In this document: piece by piece, positions 24,178-36,348 of the stretch
Position numbering within the stretch: the stretch's first letter is position 1
Layout of the letters: each line of letters begins with the position of its first letter
DNA from: Archaeoglobus sp.
Lineage (GTDB): Archaea > Halobacteriota > Archaeoglobi > Archaeoglobales > Archaeoglobaceae
Assembly (NCBI GenBank): GCA_017656505.1
Contig: JACDNU010000025.1
Location: forward strand, 1 to 36,392
Direction of reading: 5' to 3'
DNA: 36,392 nt
Made by a program: the position numbers and the translations under genes
Notes under the pieces: generated by a model
Databases searched by the model: none
What the model was told of the DNA's origin: nothing
The model's input: only the letters and a program-made list of their open reading frames with translations

Positions 24178-24222
24178 CCTCAGTTCGCTTTTTCCTCAAT
24201 TTTACCTCAGTTTTTACCTCAA
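24178..24222 (-). repeat. Repeated TGAGG motif between rps12 and rps7
   Basis: On the minus strand TGAGG recurs four times (plus-strand CCTCA at 24178, 24194, 24205 and 24217), three of them followed closely by oligo-A runs 10-12 bp apart. The repeat nearest rps7 serves as its ribosome site; the one nearest rps12 overlaps its stop codon. Confidence 0.6.
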
Positions 24223-24642
24223 TGGTTTCTCCTTTCTTCCCTTCCAAAGCTCCTTCAGCGATACGTTGTTGACCTTGATGACCTTATATCTGATGCCGGG
24301 AATGTCTCCCATGCTCCTACCCATTCTACCGCCTATCTTTTCCACAATCACTTCATCATGCTCATCTATGAAATTGATCGAGCCATCCCCGGGTGTGAAC
24401 GCTGAAATCTGCTTTCCATTCTTGATGAGCTGAACTCTCACAGCCTTCCTTATCCCCGAGTTCGGCTGCCTTGCCTCGACTCCGAGTTTTTCCAGTACTA
24501 TCCCTCTTGCCATTGGTGCCCCTTCGAGCGGATCCGACTTGACATTGAGCCTGAGCACTCTCCTTACATATCTTTTATCGCTCCATCTGAACTTTTTCTT
24601 CTGTTCGATCAGCTTCCTTCCTGCGAACAAACCTCTGCCCAT
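24214..24642 (-). CDS. rps12: 30S ribosomal protein S12 (uS12)
   Basis: 142 residues of the archaeal uS12 type: [54 protein letters not shown] and [19 protein letters not shown]. It monitors codon-anticodon pairing at the decoding site. ATG 24642 has AAGGTGA upstream. It follows nusA by 41 bases. Confidence 0.98.
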   Translation of the reverse strand: MGRGLFAGRKLIEQKKKFRWSDKRYVRRVLRLNVKSDPLEGAPMARGIVLEKLGVEARQPNSGIRKAVRVQLIKNGKQISAFTPGDGSINFIDEHDEVIVEKIGGRMGRSMGDIPGIRYKVIKVNNVSLKELWKGRKEKPLR

Positions 24643-24683
24643 TATATCACCTTAACTATTCGTTATTTCAATCCCTTTCACGA

Positions 24684-25103
24684 TCACTTCACGATTATGC
24701 TTTCGATGTCGTGATGCCTTTTGGCCAACTCTTTGGCCTTGTTTATATTTTTGCCTCCTTTGCCTATCACCAGCCCCTTAAGCTGGGGATTGACGCTTAT
24801 TATCGCGTACTTCTTATCATCCTTCTCTTGCAGCTTCACACTGATATTAATCGGTTTAAAAATGTTTACTATGAACTCAACCGGATCGTCTGAATATTCT
24901 ACAACTTCAATCTTCTTGCCTATAAGCTCCCTTGTACGCTCGATGTTTATTCCACCTTTGCCTATCGCAGTCCCCATATCCCCTTTCTTAACAACAAAAA
25001 CAACCTTGTCATCTTGCACAACACAATCCTTAACGCTTGCTCCGGTTATGCTTTCAAAAAGGGTTAAAAATCTAATACTCTCAGCTGAAAGTTTAACTCC
25101 CAT
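24684..25103 (-). CDS. nusA: Archaeal NusA-like transcription factor, KH domains
   Basis: 139 residues comprising two KH domains with GXXG loops in AIGKGGINIERTREL (46-60) and VIGKGGKNINKAKEL (112-126). It lacks the S1 and N-terminal polymerase-binding domains of bacterial NusA, which is normal for archaea. Its place between rpl30e and rps12 is the canonical archaeal one. A promoter element 33 bp upstream suggests that nusA-rps12-rps7-EF2 can also be transcribed independently of the polymerase genes. Confidence 0.95.
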   Translation of the reverse strand: MGVKLSAESIRFLTLFESITGASVKDCVVQDDKVVFVVKKGDMGTAIGKGGINIERTRELIGKKIEVVEYSDDPVEFIVNIFKPINISVKLQEKDDKKYAIISVNPQLKGLVIGKGGKNINKAKELAKRHHDIESIIVK

Positions 25104-25131
25104 ATTATCAGCCTCTGTTTTGGCTTTTTGA

Positions 25132-25140
25132 CTTATAAAA
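25132..25140 (-). promoter_or_regulatory. Internal TATA box upstream of nusA
   Basis: TTTTATAAG on the minus strand is centred 33 bp before ATG 25103, in the 121-base spacer after rpl30e, which is unusually long for this operon. Confidence 0.55.
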
Positions 25141-25224
25141 GCTTAGTATCTCCCTTTTCATCTACTCTTCTTACTTGTCTTTTTAACTACGCTCTCGAAC
25201 TTAAAGCCCCTCAAACCTCACAAA

Positions 25225-25515
25225 CTATGAAACTGCGCTCAGAATCTCTGAATCACCTGGATCGATTATTGCAAGCATTGAAACGCCAAAAGGCTTTCCG
25301 CATGTCGCTCCGAGATCCATGTTGCTGCCGTTATAGGTTATCACCGGCACATCAAATCCCTTGAGTTCCTCAAAAAACTCCTCTGGGCAATTAGCTGCCA
25401 TTACAACTAGTTTCACATCACCATTTTTCAAAGCCTTCAGTGTTCTTTTAGCTCCGAGATAAACCTTTCCAGTGTTTAAAGCTTTTCTCAAAGCCTTCTC
25501 AACATCGATCTTCAT
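25225..25515 (-). CDS. rpl30e: 50S ribosomal protein L30e (eL30)
   Basis: 96 residues with the L7Ae/L30e fold: KALNTGKVYLGAKRTLKALKNGDVKLVVMAANCPEE and GSNMDLGATCGKPFGVSMLAI. It is found next to rpoA'' in many archaea. AGGGGTGA lies 7 bases before ATG 25515. Normal length. Confidence 0.97.
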   Translation of the reverse strand: MKIDVEKALRKALNTGKVYLGAKRTLKALKNGDVKLVVMAANCPEEFFEELKGFDVPVITYNGSNMDLGATCGKPFGVSMLAIIDPGDSEILSAVS

Positions 25516-25560
25516 GTTCTTTCACCCCTTGATTCTTGGTTTTTTGTTTTTAGCTAACTC

Positions 25561-25597
25561 TACTTTTCTTTACTCTTCCTTACTTTTCCTTACTTTT

Positions 25598-25600
<3 letters not shown>
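25561..25600 (-). repeat. Decamer tandem repeat between rpoA'' and rpl30e
   Basis: Four consecutive 10-bp units on the plus strand: TACTTTTCTT, TACTCTTCCT, TACTTTTCCT, TACTTTTCTA. The period is exactly 10 bp, and the last unit includes the rpoA'' stop codon (TAG at 25598-25600, minus strand). Confidence 0.8.
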
Positions 25601-29379
<3,779 letters not shown>

Positions 29380-29384
29380 CCTAA

Positions 29385-29424
29385 CACCTCAAAACATCTT
29401 AAAACACTTCAAAACACCTCAAAA
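29385..29424 (-). repeat. Four-unit SD-like decamer repeat before rpoA'
   Basis: Read on the minus strand the units are TTTTGAGGTG, TTTTGAAGTG, TTTTAAGATG, TTTTGAGGTG, each exactly 10 bp, filling the rpoB'-rpoA' spacer. Every unit carries a Shine-Dalgarno-like GAGGTG variant and a T4 tract in helical phase. The nearest unit ends 5 bases before the rpoA' ATG and is its ribosome site. Confidence 0.85.
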
Positions 29425-29431
29425 TTTCTAA

Positions 29432-31243
29432 TTATGCCTTATCACCTAAAATCAGCCTTGGAGCCACCATCATCGATTTCAGCTCATCGAGCAAAAGCTT
29501 GAAAGCGTAGCTCATCACAACTCTGTGGATGTTCGTGTCATCATCGCAAACATGGCAGTATGCGGTATGCTTTCTGTAATCGAAGGTTGCTACATGACCG
29601 CAATTTCCGCAAACGTACACTTCTACTTTATCCGATTCTTCGAGCAATCTGTCCTTCAGCAGCAGAGCAGCACCGTGGCCTATGAGCACATCCCTCTCCA
29701 TCTCTCCGAATCTTAGACCGCCTTTTCTTGCTCTTCCCTCTGTCGGCTGTCTTGTCAAAACCTGAACCGGTCCCCTGCTTCTTGCGTGAATCTTGCTCGA
29801 TGCCATGTGATACAGCTTTTGATAGTATATAACTCCCACAAAGATGTCAGCCACGAATCTCTTGCCGGTTATGCCGTCGTACATTACTTCTTTGCATGTA
29901 TGCGAGAATCCGTACTTTTTCAGAGCTTCTCTCAAATCCTTCTCTTTTTCGCCATAAAATATCGTTGCATCTATCCTCCTTCCTTCTAAAGCTCCAACCT
30001 TGCCACCAATCATCTCTAAAACATGCCCGACTGTCATTCTCGATGGAATGGCATGGGGGTTGATTATTATATCAGGCACAATCCCGCTTTCGGAGAAGGG
30101 CATGTCCTCTTCGGGAACTATAAGCCCGATCACTCCCTTCTGGCCGTGCCGAGAAGCGAACTTGTCGCCCAGTTCCGGAATTCTGAGATCCCTAACCCTA
30201 ACCTTGGCAAGCTTCGAACCACCTTCCGATTGGGCGAGAAAAACTTTATCGACAATCCCTTTCTCATTTGATCGCATGGTTATGGACGTCTCCCTCCTCT
30301 TTTGCGGGGAAATTCCCAATTCTGTAGGTTCTTCCAGAAATCGAGGTGGAGATGTTTTTCCTATTAAAACATCATCTGGCCCAACCTCCGTCTCAGGAAA
30401 GACTAAACCATCTTCGTCAAGATGTGCGTAAGCTTCCGCACCTCTGAAACCGGAGATATCAGCCCCGGGGATTTCAAACTTGTCTTCCTGACCTCCCGGA
30501 TATCGCATCTCTTCGGTTTCGTAGGTTCTGAAGAAGTGACTCCTTCCGAGTCCCCTTTCTATGCTCGCTTTGTTGAAGATCAAAGCATCTTCAATGTTAT
30601 ATCCCTCGTAGCTTATCACCGCCACAACAAAATTCTGGCCCGCGGGCCTTTCATCGAACTTTATCTCAAGCTGCGTATCCGTTGTCACTATCGGTATCTG
30701 CGGGTAATGCAACAAATGCCCCCTTGTGTCTGCTCTCCAGTCGAGGTTCGAGAAAGGCAAGCCTAAGCTTTGCTTGATCATTGCAGCCCCCATAGTATTC
30801 CTCGGCGATGCATTATGCTCCGGATAAGGAATGGAGCCTGTGCAGATTCCCACAATAAGGGCAGGATCAAGCTCCAGATGAGTGTGCTCAGGAGTTAAGT
30901 CCTCCTCGTTAACGGCTATGTAGGCGTTCTCCTCCTCCTCCGAATCGAGGAACTCGATAACTCCGATCTTCACGAGATCGTCAAAGGTTATCTCCCCAGA
31001 CTTCAGAAGCTCTATATGTTCGGGTTTTACAGCTGGTTGTCCGCCTCTTACGACGATTAAAGGTCTTCTTGCCCTTCCCGCATCGGTATTAATCCTTACT
31101 TCATTTGAATCCTCATAGTAGACAACATTAACCTGAGTTGAAATTTTTCCGGCTCTTCTGAGCCTTCTTATGTGATTTGCAAGTTTCTCTCCATCTTCAT
31201 AAAATCCGATCAGAGCTCCGTTAACGTAAACCCTGGCTTTCAT
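29432..31243 (-). CDS. rpoB1: DNA-directed RNA polymerase subunit B' (C-terminal half of B)
   Basis: 603 residues, equivalent to the catalytic and wall part of bacterial beta. Visible features: [32 protein letters not shown], the [24 protein letters not shown] segment with the conserved Lys residues near the active site, and the C-terminal zinc site C545, C548, C563 and C566. The split from B'' at this point is characteristic of methanogens and Archaeoglobales, one reason for the taxonomic guess. ATG 31243 follows rpoB'' by 18 bases, with GGAGGGGATAAG as a strong ribosome site. Confidence 0.98.
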   Translation of the reverse strand: MKARVYVNGALIGFYEDGEKLANHIRRLRRAGKISTQVNVVYYEDSNEVRINTDAGRARRPLIVVRGGQPAVKPEHIELLKSGEITFDDLVKIGVIEFLDSEEEENAYIAVNEEDLTPEHTHLELDPALIVGICTGSIPYPEHNASPRNTMGAAMIKQSLGLPFSNLDWRADTRGHLLHYPQIPIVTTDTQLEIKFDERPAGQNFVVAVISYEGYNIEDALIFNKASIERGLGRSHFFRTYETEEMRYPGGQEDKFEIPGADISGFRGAEAYAHLDEDGLVFPETEVGPDDVLIGKTSPPRFLEEPTELGISPQKRRETSITMRSNEKGIVDKVFLAQSEGGSKLAKVRVRDLRIPELGDKFASRHGQKGVIGLIVPEEDMPFSESGIVPDIIINPHAIPSRMTVGHVLEMIGGKVGALEGRRIDATIFYGEKEKDLREALKKYGFSHTCKEVMYDGITGKRFVADIFVGVIYYQKLYHMASSKIHARSRGPVQVLTRQPTEGRARKGGLRFGEMERDVLIGHGAALLLKDRLLEESDKVEVYVCGNCGHVATFDYRKHTAYCHVCDDDTNIHRVVMSYAFKLLLDELKSMMVAPRLILGDKA

Positions 31244-31261
31244 CTTATCCCCTCCTTCTCC

Positions 31262-32791
31262 TTAGCCTCCTTTTATCGGCTCAACGCCCAAGTCGAAGAG
31301 CGTCTCAAGAACTTCCTTCTCATCCGTGCCAACGCTAACCTCAGCATACTGGGCGAAGTTCTTGACTAATCCACAGTTAGGTCCTTCTGGAGTCTCGCTC
31401 GGGCAGATCCTGCCCCACTGGGTTGGATGCAAATCTCTTGCCTCGAAATGAGGCTGAGATCTGGACAACGGAGATATGACCCTTCTGAGATGAGATAAGA
31501 CTGAGATATAGTTGTGCCTATCTATGAGCTGTGAAACTCCAGTCCTGCCTCCAACCCAGTTTCCTGTCGCCATTGGATGCATAATCCTGTCTGTCAGCAC
31601 ATCGCTCCTTACAGCTGTGCTCATTTTCAGCGGTCTTCCCCTAACTTTAGCCCTCTCGAGCTGGTATTTCACATCCTTTATCAGCCTGAGGAAAGCAACG
31701 CGGAAAATCTCTTCCATCAGGTCTCCGGCGAGCTTCAACCTCTTGTTTGCGTAGTGATCCTTGTCATCCTCCATTCTTAAGCCGAGGGTAAGCTCTAAAA
31801 CAGCCTCGGCCATTCTGGCGAGGAAAAAGGCCTTCGCTCTTCTGCTCTCTGGAGTCGTGCCAAGATGCGGCAGGAAGTACTGATCTATCACTTGATTTGC
31901 TCGACTGAGCTTGTATTCCCTACTCTGTCCGGGAGCGACCCTTCTGCCTATAAGCTCGATCGCCTCCTCCTGAGTTTCCACCTCTGCCACCTCGATATTC
32001 TCCAGCATGAACTTCATCATCTCTGGATTTTCGCTCACCATAGTCACTATTTCCTGATCCGTTTCAACACCCAACGCCTTCATCAGCGTTACGAACTGAA
32101 TCGTCTTCGGAATCTGCGGGAATGAGACTTCCAGAATGTTGTTCTTCCCCCTCTCAACGACAACAAGAGCTCTGTAGCCGGATCTCTGGCTGAAAACCTT
32201 GGCTATTTCAATGCTCTCCCCATACCTCTCCTCCTTCTCAAGCAAAATCTTGTTTGGAGCTAAGTCTTCGAGGGTCATCAGGGCTCTCTCGCTTCCGTTG
32301 ATTATGAAATGCCCGCCCGGATCGAGAGGATCTTCCCCAAGCAGAGCGAGCTTTTTCTCGTAGGTTGAAGGTAGAGGATATCTCAATCTTTCAATCGTAT
32401 CATCGATGTTGTCAGGGTGGAGATTGCATCTGCTTGACTTCACCATTATCGGGAGCATCCCAATGGTTACGACTTCCTCCTCAAGTTCTCTGCCTTCATC
32501 TATCACCTGCGCATGCAGATGTACTTTTGCAGCGTACGTCAGATTTCTCAACCTTGCTGTTGAAGGGACAAGAGGAGGTTCAGAGCCATCCGCTTCCCTT
32601 ATTATCGGCCTATCAACCCATATCCTTCCAAGCTTTACGTAGGTGTCTGGGATATCAAGCTCGATCTTTTTCTGTTCGTCTATGACCTTCTGAAGCCCCT
32701 CTTCTATGAACCTGTTAAACGAATCTATCTGATGCCTTACAAGCCTTTCATGGGTGAAATACGCCCTAGCAAGAACTCTCCTATCCAACAT
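31262..32791 (-). CDS. rpoB2: DNA-directed RNA polymerase subunit B'' (N-terminal half of B)
   Basis: 509 residues with protrusion, lobe and fork regions: VRHQIDSFNRFIEEGLQKVI at the N-terminus, GHFIINGSERALMTLEDLAPNKI, and near the C-terminus SHLRRVISPLSRSQPHFEARDLHPTQWGRICPSETPEGPNCGLVKN, the rifampicin-pocket/fork region. It ends where B' begins, so the two form one functional subunit. ATG 32791 has AGGTGTTAAGTA upstream. The 162-base spacer to rpoH is longer than the others in the operon. Confidence 0.98.
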   Translation of the reverse strand: MLDRRVLARAYFTHERLVRHQIDSFNRFIEEGLQKVIDEQKKIELDIPDTYVKLGRIWVDRPIIREADGSEPPLVPSTARLRNLTYAAKVHLHAQVIDEGRELEEEVVTIGMLPIMVKSSRCNLHPDNIDDTIERLRYPLPSTYEKKLALLGEDPLDPGGHFIINGSERALMTLEDLAPNKILLEKEERYGESIEIAKVFSQRSGYRALVVVERGKNNILEVSFPQIPKTIQFVTLMKALGVETDQEIVTMVSENPEMMKFMLENIEVAEVETQEEAIELIGRRVAPGQSREYKLSRANQVIDQYFLPHLGTTPESRRAKAFFLARMAEAVLELTLGLRMEDDKDHYANKRLKLAGDLMEEIFRVAFLRLIKDVKYQLERAKVRGRPLKMSTAVRSDVLTDRIMHPMATGNWVGGRTGVSQLIDRHNYISVLSHLRRVISPLSRSQPHFEARDLHPTQWGRICPSETPEGPNCGLVKNFAQYAEVSVGTDEKEVLETLFDLGVEPIKGG

Positions 32792-32794
32792 TAC

Positions 32795-32914
32795 TTAACA
32801 CCTCTTAACCTCTAAATTTTTTAGAAATGGTCTAGAATTTCTAGAACTCTCTCCCAGATTCTCAAAAGTAAACTCGATACTACAAACTAATCCTAAAAAA
32901 TCATTCAAGTCCAT
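32795..32914 (-). CDS. Possible 39-aa ORF between rpoH and rpoB''
   Basis: ATG 32914 opens 39 codons (starting MDLNDFLGLVCSIEFTFENL), ending TGT TAA just before the rpoB'' ribosome site. GGAGTG touches the start codon, too close for a standard site. A 15-bp palindrome (32831-32845) lies inside it. It may be chance in an otherwise empty spacer; comparison with relatives would decide. Confidence 0.2.
   Translation of the reverse strand: MDLNDFLGLVCSIEFTFENLGESSRNSRPFLKNLEVKRC
32831..32845. repeat. 15-bp palindrome in the rpoH-rpoB'' spacer
   Basis: TCTAGAA, one central base, TTCTAGA: perfect 7-bp arms. It could be a protein site or a small RNA hairpin in the leader of rpoB''. Confidence 0.5.
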
Positions 32915-32953
32915 CACTCCATTTCCGTTTTCATATTTCTTATTCTTAAATTT

Positions 32954-33187
32954 TTAAACAACAAGTCTGTAAACTATCGACTTTCCGGAGGTGGGACTTT
33001 CCCTCTCTACCCTAACTATATCTCCCACCTTTGCTCCTATTTCCTTTGCAATCGGATCATCAACCTTGATCTTTGGTAACTGCTCTTTGTTCAGCCTCAG
33101 GGTTTCTAAGATCTTCTTTGCCTCCTCTTCCGACAGAAGCTCATGCTTGGGTACGAGTATATGATCTTGCAGCCTAATCTTGCTCAT
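32954..33187 (-). CDS. rpoH: DNA-directed RNA polymerase subunit H
   Basis: 77 residues from ATG 33187 (MSKIRLQDHILVPKHELLSEEE), the RPB5 C-terminal-domain homologue at the lower jaw. An in-frame GTG at 33196 falls inside the GGAGTGA ribosome site, so the ATG is preferred. Motifs HILVPKHELLSEEEAKKIL and DPIAKEIGAKVGDIVRVERESPTSGKSIVYRLV are typical. It heads the polymerase operon and lies only 27 bases after the tRNA-Lys gene. Confidence 0.97.
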   Translation of the reverse strand: MSKIRLQDHILVPKHELLSEEEAKKILETLRLNKEQLPKIKVDDPIAKEIGAKVGDIVRVERESPTSGKSIVYRLVV

Positions 33188-33214
33188 CTTCTTCACTCCT
33201 TTTATAGGGATGAA

Positions 33215-33288
33215 CGGGCTCGACGGGATTTGAACCCGCGGCCAACGGGTTAAAAGCCCGTTGCTCTGCCTGGCTGAGCTACGAGCCC
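33215..33288 (-). tRNA. tRNA-Lys (anticodon TTT)
   Basis: 74-nt cloverleaf on the minus strand. Acceptor GGGCTCG (33282-33288) pairs perfectly with CGAGCCC (33216-33222), followed by discriminator G at 33215; CCA is not encoded. The D arm is AGCTCAGCCAGGCAGAGC, the anticodon stem ACGGG/CCCGT encloses CTTTTAA with anticodon TTT, and the T arm is GCGGG-TTCAAAT-CCCGT. No intron. Confidence 0.97.
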
Positions 33289-33323
33289 AGAAGTTTTCCC
33301 AGTCTTAATGACAATAGCCACTG

Positions 33324-33333
33324 GATATAAATT
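33324..33333 (-). promoter_or_regulatory. TATA box upstream of tRNA-Lys and rpoH
   Basis: On the minus strand ATTTATATCC, inside an A/T run, lies 40 bp before the tRNA 5' end, giving a predicted start about 14 bases upstream of the mature tRNA. No other promoter is visible before rpoH, so the tRNA and the polymerase operon may share this one. Confidence 0.6.
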
Positions 33334-33447
33334 TTTTTCCGTGGAATGTAGAAGAACTCAAACGGAGGGTTTTAAAACTTATTGGTTGGTGTTCTCGTTT
33401 CGTGTTTTTGCTAATTTTCCCTTTTCCGACAGTCCATCATGCCTAAA

Positions 33448-34131
33448 CTAAAAGCCGTATTCACCCATCAGCGGGACAAATCTGACTGCACCCCAAGTTC
33501 TTCTTTTCACCTCCCCCTTTTCATCTTTTTCAACAACAACCAGGTTCTGCATGAAGTTTCCTACTGGCAGAACCATCTTTCCTCCTGCTTTGAGCTGCTG
33601 GATCAGTGGTTTTGGAACATCTGGGGCTGAAGCTGTGACGAATATTCTGTCGTAGGGGGCCTCCTCCTCAAACCCTTTGCTTCCGTCTCCTACCACCACC
33701 ATTACATTTTTGTATCCCAAAGCTTCTAAAATCTCCCTCGCTTTCTCAGCAAGCTCTGGAATCCTTTCAACTGTTACAACCTTTCCTTTCTCGCCTACAA
33801 TCTCCGCAACCACGGCAGCGTGATAACCTCTGCCCGTCCCAACCTCAAGCACCTTCTGCCCCTCCTCTAAATCCAGAAGTTCGCACATTATTGCAACCAT
33901 GTGCGGTGCGCTTATCGTCTGGTCTTTTCCGATCGGCAGAGGTGTGTCAGCATACGCATCATCTCTGTAATTGAAAGGAACGAAAAGATGCCTCGGAACC
34001 TTAAGCATGGCTTTGTAAACTTTCTCGCTGAGGTTGAGCTCATCCTTCAACCTCTCCATTAGCCTGAACCTTTTCTCGAAATAGGGATCGAAGCTATTGT
34101 CATTCATCTCTTGATCTTTTTCCTTTCCCAT
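33448..34131 (-). CDS. pcm: Protein-L-isoaspartate O-methyltransferase
   Basis: Repairs isoaspartyl damage in aged proteins using S-adenosylmethionine. 227 residues from ATG 34131. The PCMT motif [19 protein letters not shown] (62-80) and the SAM-binding motif [17 protein letters not shown] (94-110) are intact, followed by [23 protein letters not shown]. The acidic N-terminus ([13 protein letters not shown]) is slightly longer than in many homologues; an internal ATG at 34107 is an alternative start. No Shine-Dalgarno site; an AT-rich element lies about 25-35 bp upstream. Confidence 0.95.
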   Translation of the reverse strand: MGKEKDQEMNDNSFDPYFEKRFRLMERLKDELNLSEKVYKAMLKVPRHLFVPFNYRDDAYADTPLPIGKDQTISAPHMVAIMCELLDLEEGQKVLEVGTGRGYHAAVVAEIVGEKGKVVTVERIPELAEKAREILEALGYKNVMVVVGDGSKGFEEEAPYDRIFVTASAPDVPKPLIQQLKAGGKMVLPVGNFMQNLVVVEKDEKGEVKRRTWGAVRFVPLMGEYGF

Positions 34132-34186
34132 TCAGCTTGAGTTTTAATTTAACGATTATTAATTTTTATCCCGGAAAGCTAAAGTA

Positions 34187-34195
34187 GTTTAAAAT
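34187..34195 (+). promoter_or_regulatory. TATA-like box of the acyl-CoA dehydrogenase gene
   Basis: GTTTAAAAT is centred 26 bp before ATG 34217. A GGTGAT also lies close to the start, so the start is either leaderless or uses a very short leader. Confidence 0.5.
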
Positions 34196-34216
34196 CCTTT
34201 GTTTAATGGTGATCGG

Positions 34217-35509
34217 ATGTATCCTGATTTGGATGAACTTTCCGATGATGCCAGACTTTTGAAAGAGGAAGTGCACAGATTTGCTGCTGAAGTCATCAGA
34301 CCAGCGTCGATTGAACTCGATAGGATGAAACCCGAGGAGAGGATCAAAAGAAATTCGCCGTACTTCAAGGTTATGAAGGCGATGAAAAGGCTTTCTTATC
34401 ACAAAATCCACATTCCGGCTGAGGAAGGCGGTCTCGATCTTTCTCCGCTTGAGAGGTACATAATTATGGAGGAGCTCGGCTGGGGGAGCTTGGGTTTAGC
34501 AACGGCCATAGGAGTGGATCAGATCCCCTTTGTTAACGCTCTGCTTTTCGGGCCTCCTGAGCTGAGAGATCTCGTCAATCAATGGCTGAACGATAAGGAA
34601 TGCAAGTATCACGGCTGCTGGGGCGTTACGGAGCCGGAGCATGGAAGCGATTACTTGCTTTGCTTCAGAGATGAGGAAGCAGGGAAGTTCGGGAAGGGGA
34701 ATGTTGTGGCTTGGAAGGAGGGAGATGAATGGGTTCTTAAAGGTCAGAAAGCTGCATGGATTTCTTCTGCACCAACAGCAACCCATTGTGGCCTGCATGC
34801 GCAAGTAAGGGAAGGTAAAGCAATATACGACGGAATCTTCTGCATCGTGCCGTTGGACGCGGATGGAGTTAGGAAGGGAAAGGTTGCAGACATGATGGGT
34901 ATGCGAGATGGGCCACAAGGGGAGCTTTTCTTCGATAACGTTAGAATTCCGGATCATTACGTAATAGTTGCTCCAACCCAGTTCTACGGAATCTTCTTCG
35001 ATCAGCTTCTCTGCCTCACCAGCTGCGGAATCGCAGCGTTCGCTGTCGGCTTAGCCAGAGCAGCGTTCGAAGAGGCTTTGGCGTATGCGAGGCAAAGGGA
35101 GCAAGGAGGTATGCCACTGGTAAAGCACAAGAACATCAAGCTCAAGCTTTACGGGATGTTCGAGAAGATTGAAACCGCTCGATACTTTGTAAGAAAAGCT
35201 ATGGAGCATGTCCATCGAAAAATTCTGGAGGAGAAAACTTTTGACGCATTTCCAAGACATTCAAGGGCAGCGCAGATCTACGCCAAGCGAATCGCTTTCG
35301 AGGTTGCCAACGATGCCTTGCAAATCTTTGGGGCTTATGGCTTGAGCTCCGAGTTCATAATAGAAAAGCTCTTCAGAGATGCGAGGGCTTTGTTAATCGA
35401 GGATGGAACAATCGAGGTTTTAAGCTTTGACGCAGCAGACGATGTTATTTCGAGCTATGAAAAGGATTACTACGATGTGGAGTCAATCATAAGGAGGTAT
35501 GAATATTAA
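34217..35509 (+). CDS. Acyl-CoA dehydrogenase family protein
   Basis: 430 residues from ATG 34217; a TTG at 34199 would extend it by six codons, but the promoter and GGTGAT favour the ATG. The FAD/substrate signature is WGVTEPEHGSD (135-145), DGPQGELFFDNVRIPDHYVI follows the middle beta domain, and QREQGGMPLVKHKNIKLKLYGM starts the C-terminal helical domain. The position that holds catalytic Glu in medium-chain enzymes (YEGT) reads EDGT here, with D396 aligned and E395 next to it. The substrate is unknown. The gene is followed 46 bases later by an acetoacetate-decarboxylase-family gene on the same strand, a probable operon. Confidence 0.9.
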   Translation: MYPDLDELSDDARLLKEEVHRFAAEVIRPASIELDRMKPEERIKRNSPYFKVMKAMKRLSYHKIHIPAEEGGLDLSPLERYIIMEELGWGSLGLATAIGVDQIPFVNALLFGPPELRDLVNQWLNDKECKYHGCWGVTEPEHGSDYLLCFRDEEAGKFGKGNVVAWKEGDEWVLKGQKAAWISSAPTATHCGLHAQVREGKAIYDGIFCIVPLDADGVRKGKVADMMGMRDGPQGELFFDNVRIPDHYVIVAPTQFYGIFFDQLLCLTSCGIAAFAVGLARAAFEEALAYARQREQGGMPLVKHKNIKLKLYGMFEKIETARYFVRKAMEHVHRKILEEKTFDAFPRHSRAAQIYAKRIAFEVANDALQIFGAYGLSSEFIIEKLFRDARALLIEDGTIEVLSFDAADDVISSYEKDYYDVESIIRRYEY

Positions 35510-35555
35510 TGAATATTGGATAGCTTATTTCTAATAGTTTTAAGGAGGTGTTGGA

Positions 35556-36296
35556 ATGGTTAAGGGAATTCCCTTCGATTCTCCTCTCTATGAGGTGGAT
35601 GGGGAGATTGAGTATAGAAATTGTGAGGGAATCGTGGCCTTTTTTACCATCAAAGGAGACGTGAGCGACCTTCTGCCTGAGGGATTAAAGCCTTTAAGCG
35701 ATCCGGCTCAGGGAGGAATATGGATAGCACACTACCCATTCAGCACGGTCGGCGAGTACCACGAATTTCTATCAGTTATTCAGGTTGAAGACACGAAAGG
35801 TGAGATGGGTTACTATATTCCCTACATTTACGTAACAAATGATGCTGCGCTTGCTGCTGGCAGGGAGATTGCTGGTGCTCCAAAAAAGCTTGCAAAAATT
35901 GAGCTTGTAAAGGAATATGATTTGGTTCAGGGTATCCTTGAGAGACCTAGCGGAAAGAGACTCGTAACATTCACGATGAAGCCGAGTTATAAGGCTTCTT
36001 TCGACTTCATCTCGGCTATTCTACCAAAGCCAACCCCCTTGCTTTCGGTAAGGCATCTTCCTCCGGTAAACGGTGAAGGTGGGGTTACGCAGCTGGTGAA
36101 GTGGTATGCTGACGTCGATTTTCATTCGACAGCAAACGGGGAGAAAGCGTTGTATGGCGGAATAGCATCCGTTACCTATGACTCACCGTCTGCTATTGAT
36201 CCAGTACATAAGATTGAAATAGGCGAAATTTTGACGGCAGTTTACTTCCAATTCGACATGAAACTCGGTTTCACCGAAATCTTGAAAGAGTACTGA
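35556..36296 (+). CDS. Acetoacetate decarboxylase family protein
   Basis: 246 residues matching the ADC fold. The EIAGAPKKLAKIEL segment (104-117) contains the lysine pair K110/K111 equivalent to the Schiff-base Lys and its pKa-lowering neighbour in acetoacetate decarboxylase. The N-terminal DVSDLLPEGLKPLSDP and YPFSTVGEYHEF are also typical. The substrate is likely a beta-keto acid; some family members are hydratases or aldolase-like, so acetone formation is not certain. GGAGGTG lies 5 bases before the ATG. A T-rich tract follows the stop. Confidence 0.87.
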   Translation: MVKGIPFDSPLYEVDGEIEYRNCEGIVAFFTIKGDVSDLLPEGLKPLSDPAQGGIWIAHYPFSTVGEYHEFLSVIQVEDTKGEMGYYIPYIYVTNDAALAAGREIAGAPKKLAKIELVKEYDLVQGILERPSGKRLVTFTMKPSYKASFDFISAILPKPTPLLSVRHLPPVNGEGGVTQLVKWYADVDFHSTANGEKALYGGIASVTYDSPSAIDPVHKIEIGEILTAVYFQFDMKLGFTEILKEY

Positions 36297-36332
36297 AAAA
36301 GAATGTTAAAAGACTTGAACTTAAAATGAAAC

Positions 36333-36348
36333 TTTATTTTATTTTTTT
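36333..36348 (+). terminator. T-rich terminator after the decarboxylase gene
   Basis: TTTATTTTATTTTTTT begins 37 bases after the stop codon without a hairpin, a typical archaeal oligo-T terminator. Confidence 0.65.

Noticed and set aside
33188-33196. GTG start for rpoH and a TATA box in CTATAAAAGG next to it
   Set aside because: The GTG lies in the ribosome site GGAGTGA, and the TATA-like string is only about 20 bases from the ATG, too near to be its promoter.
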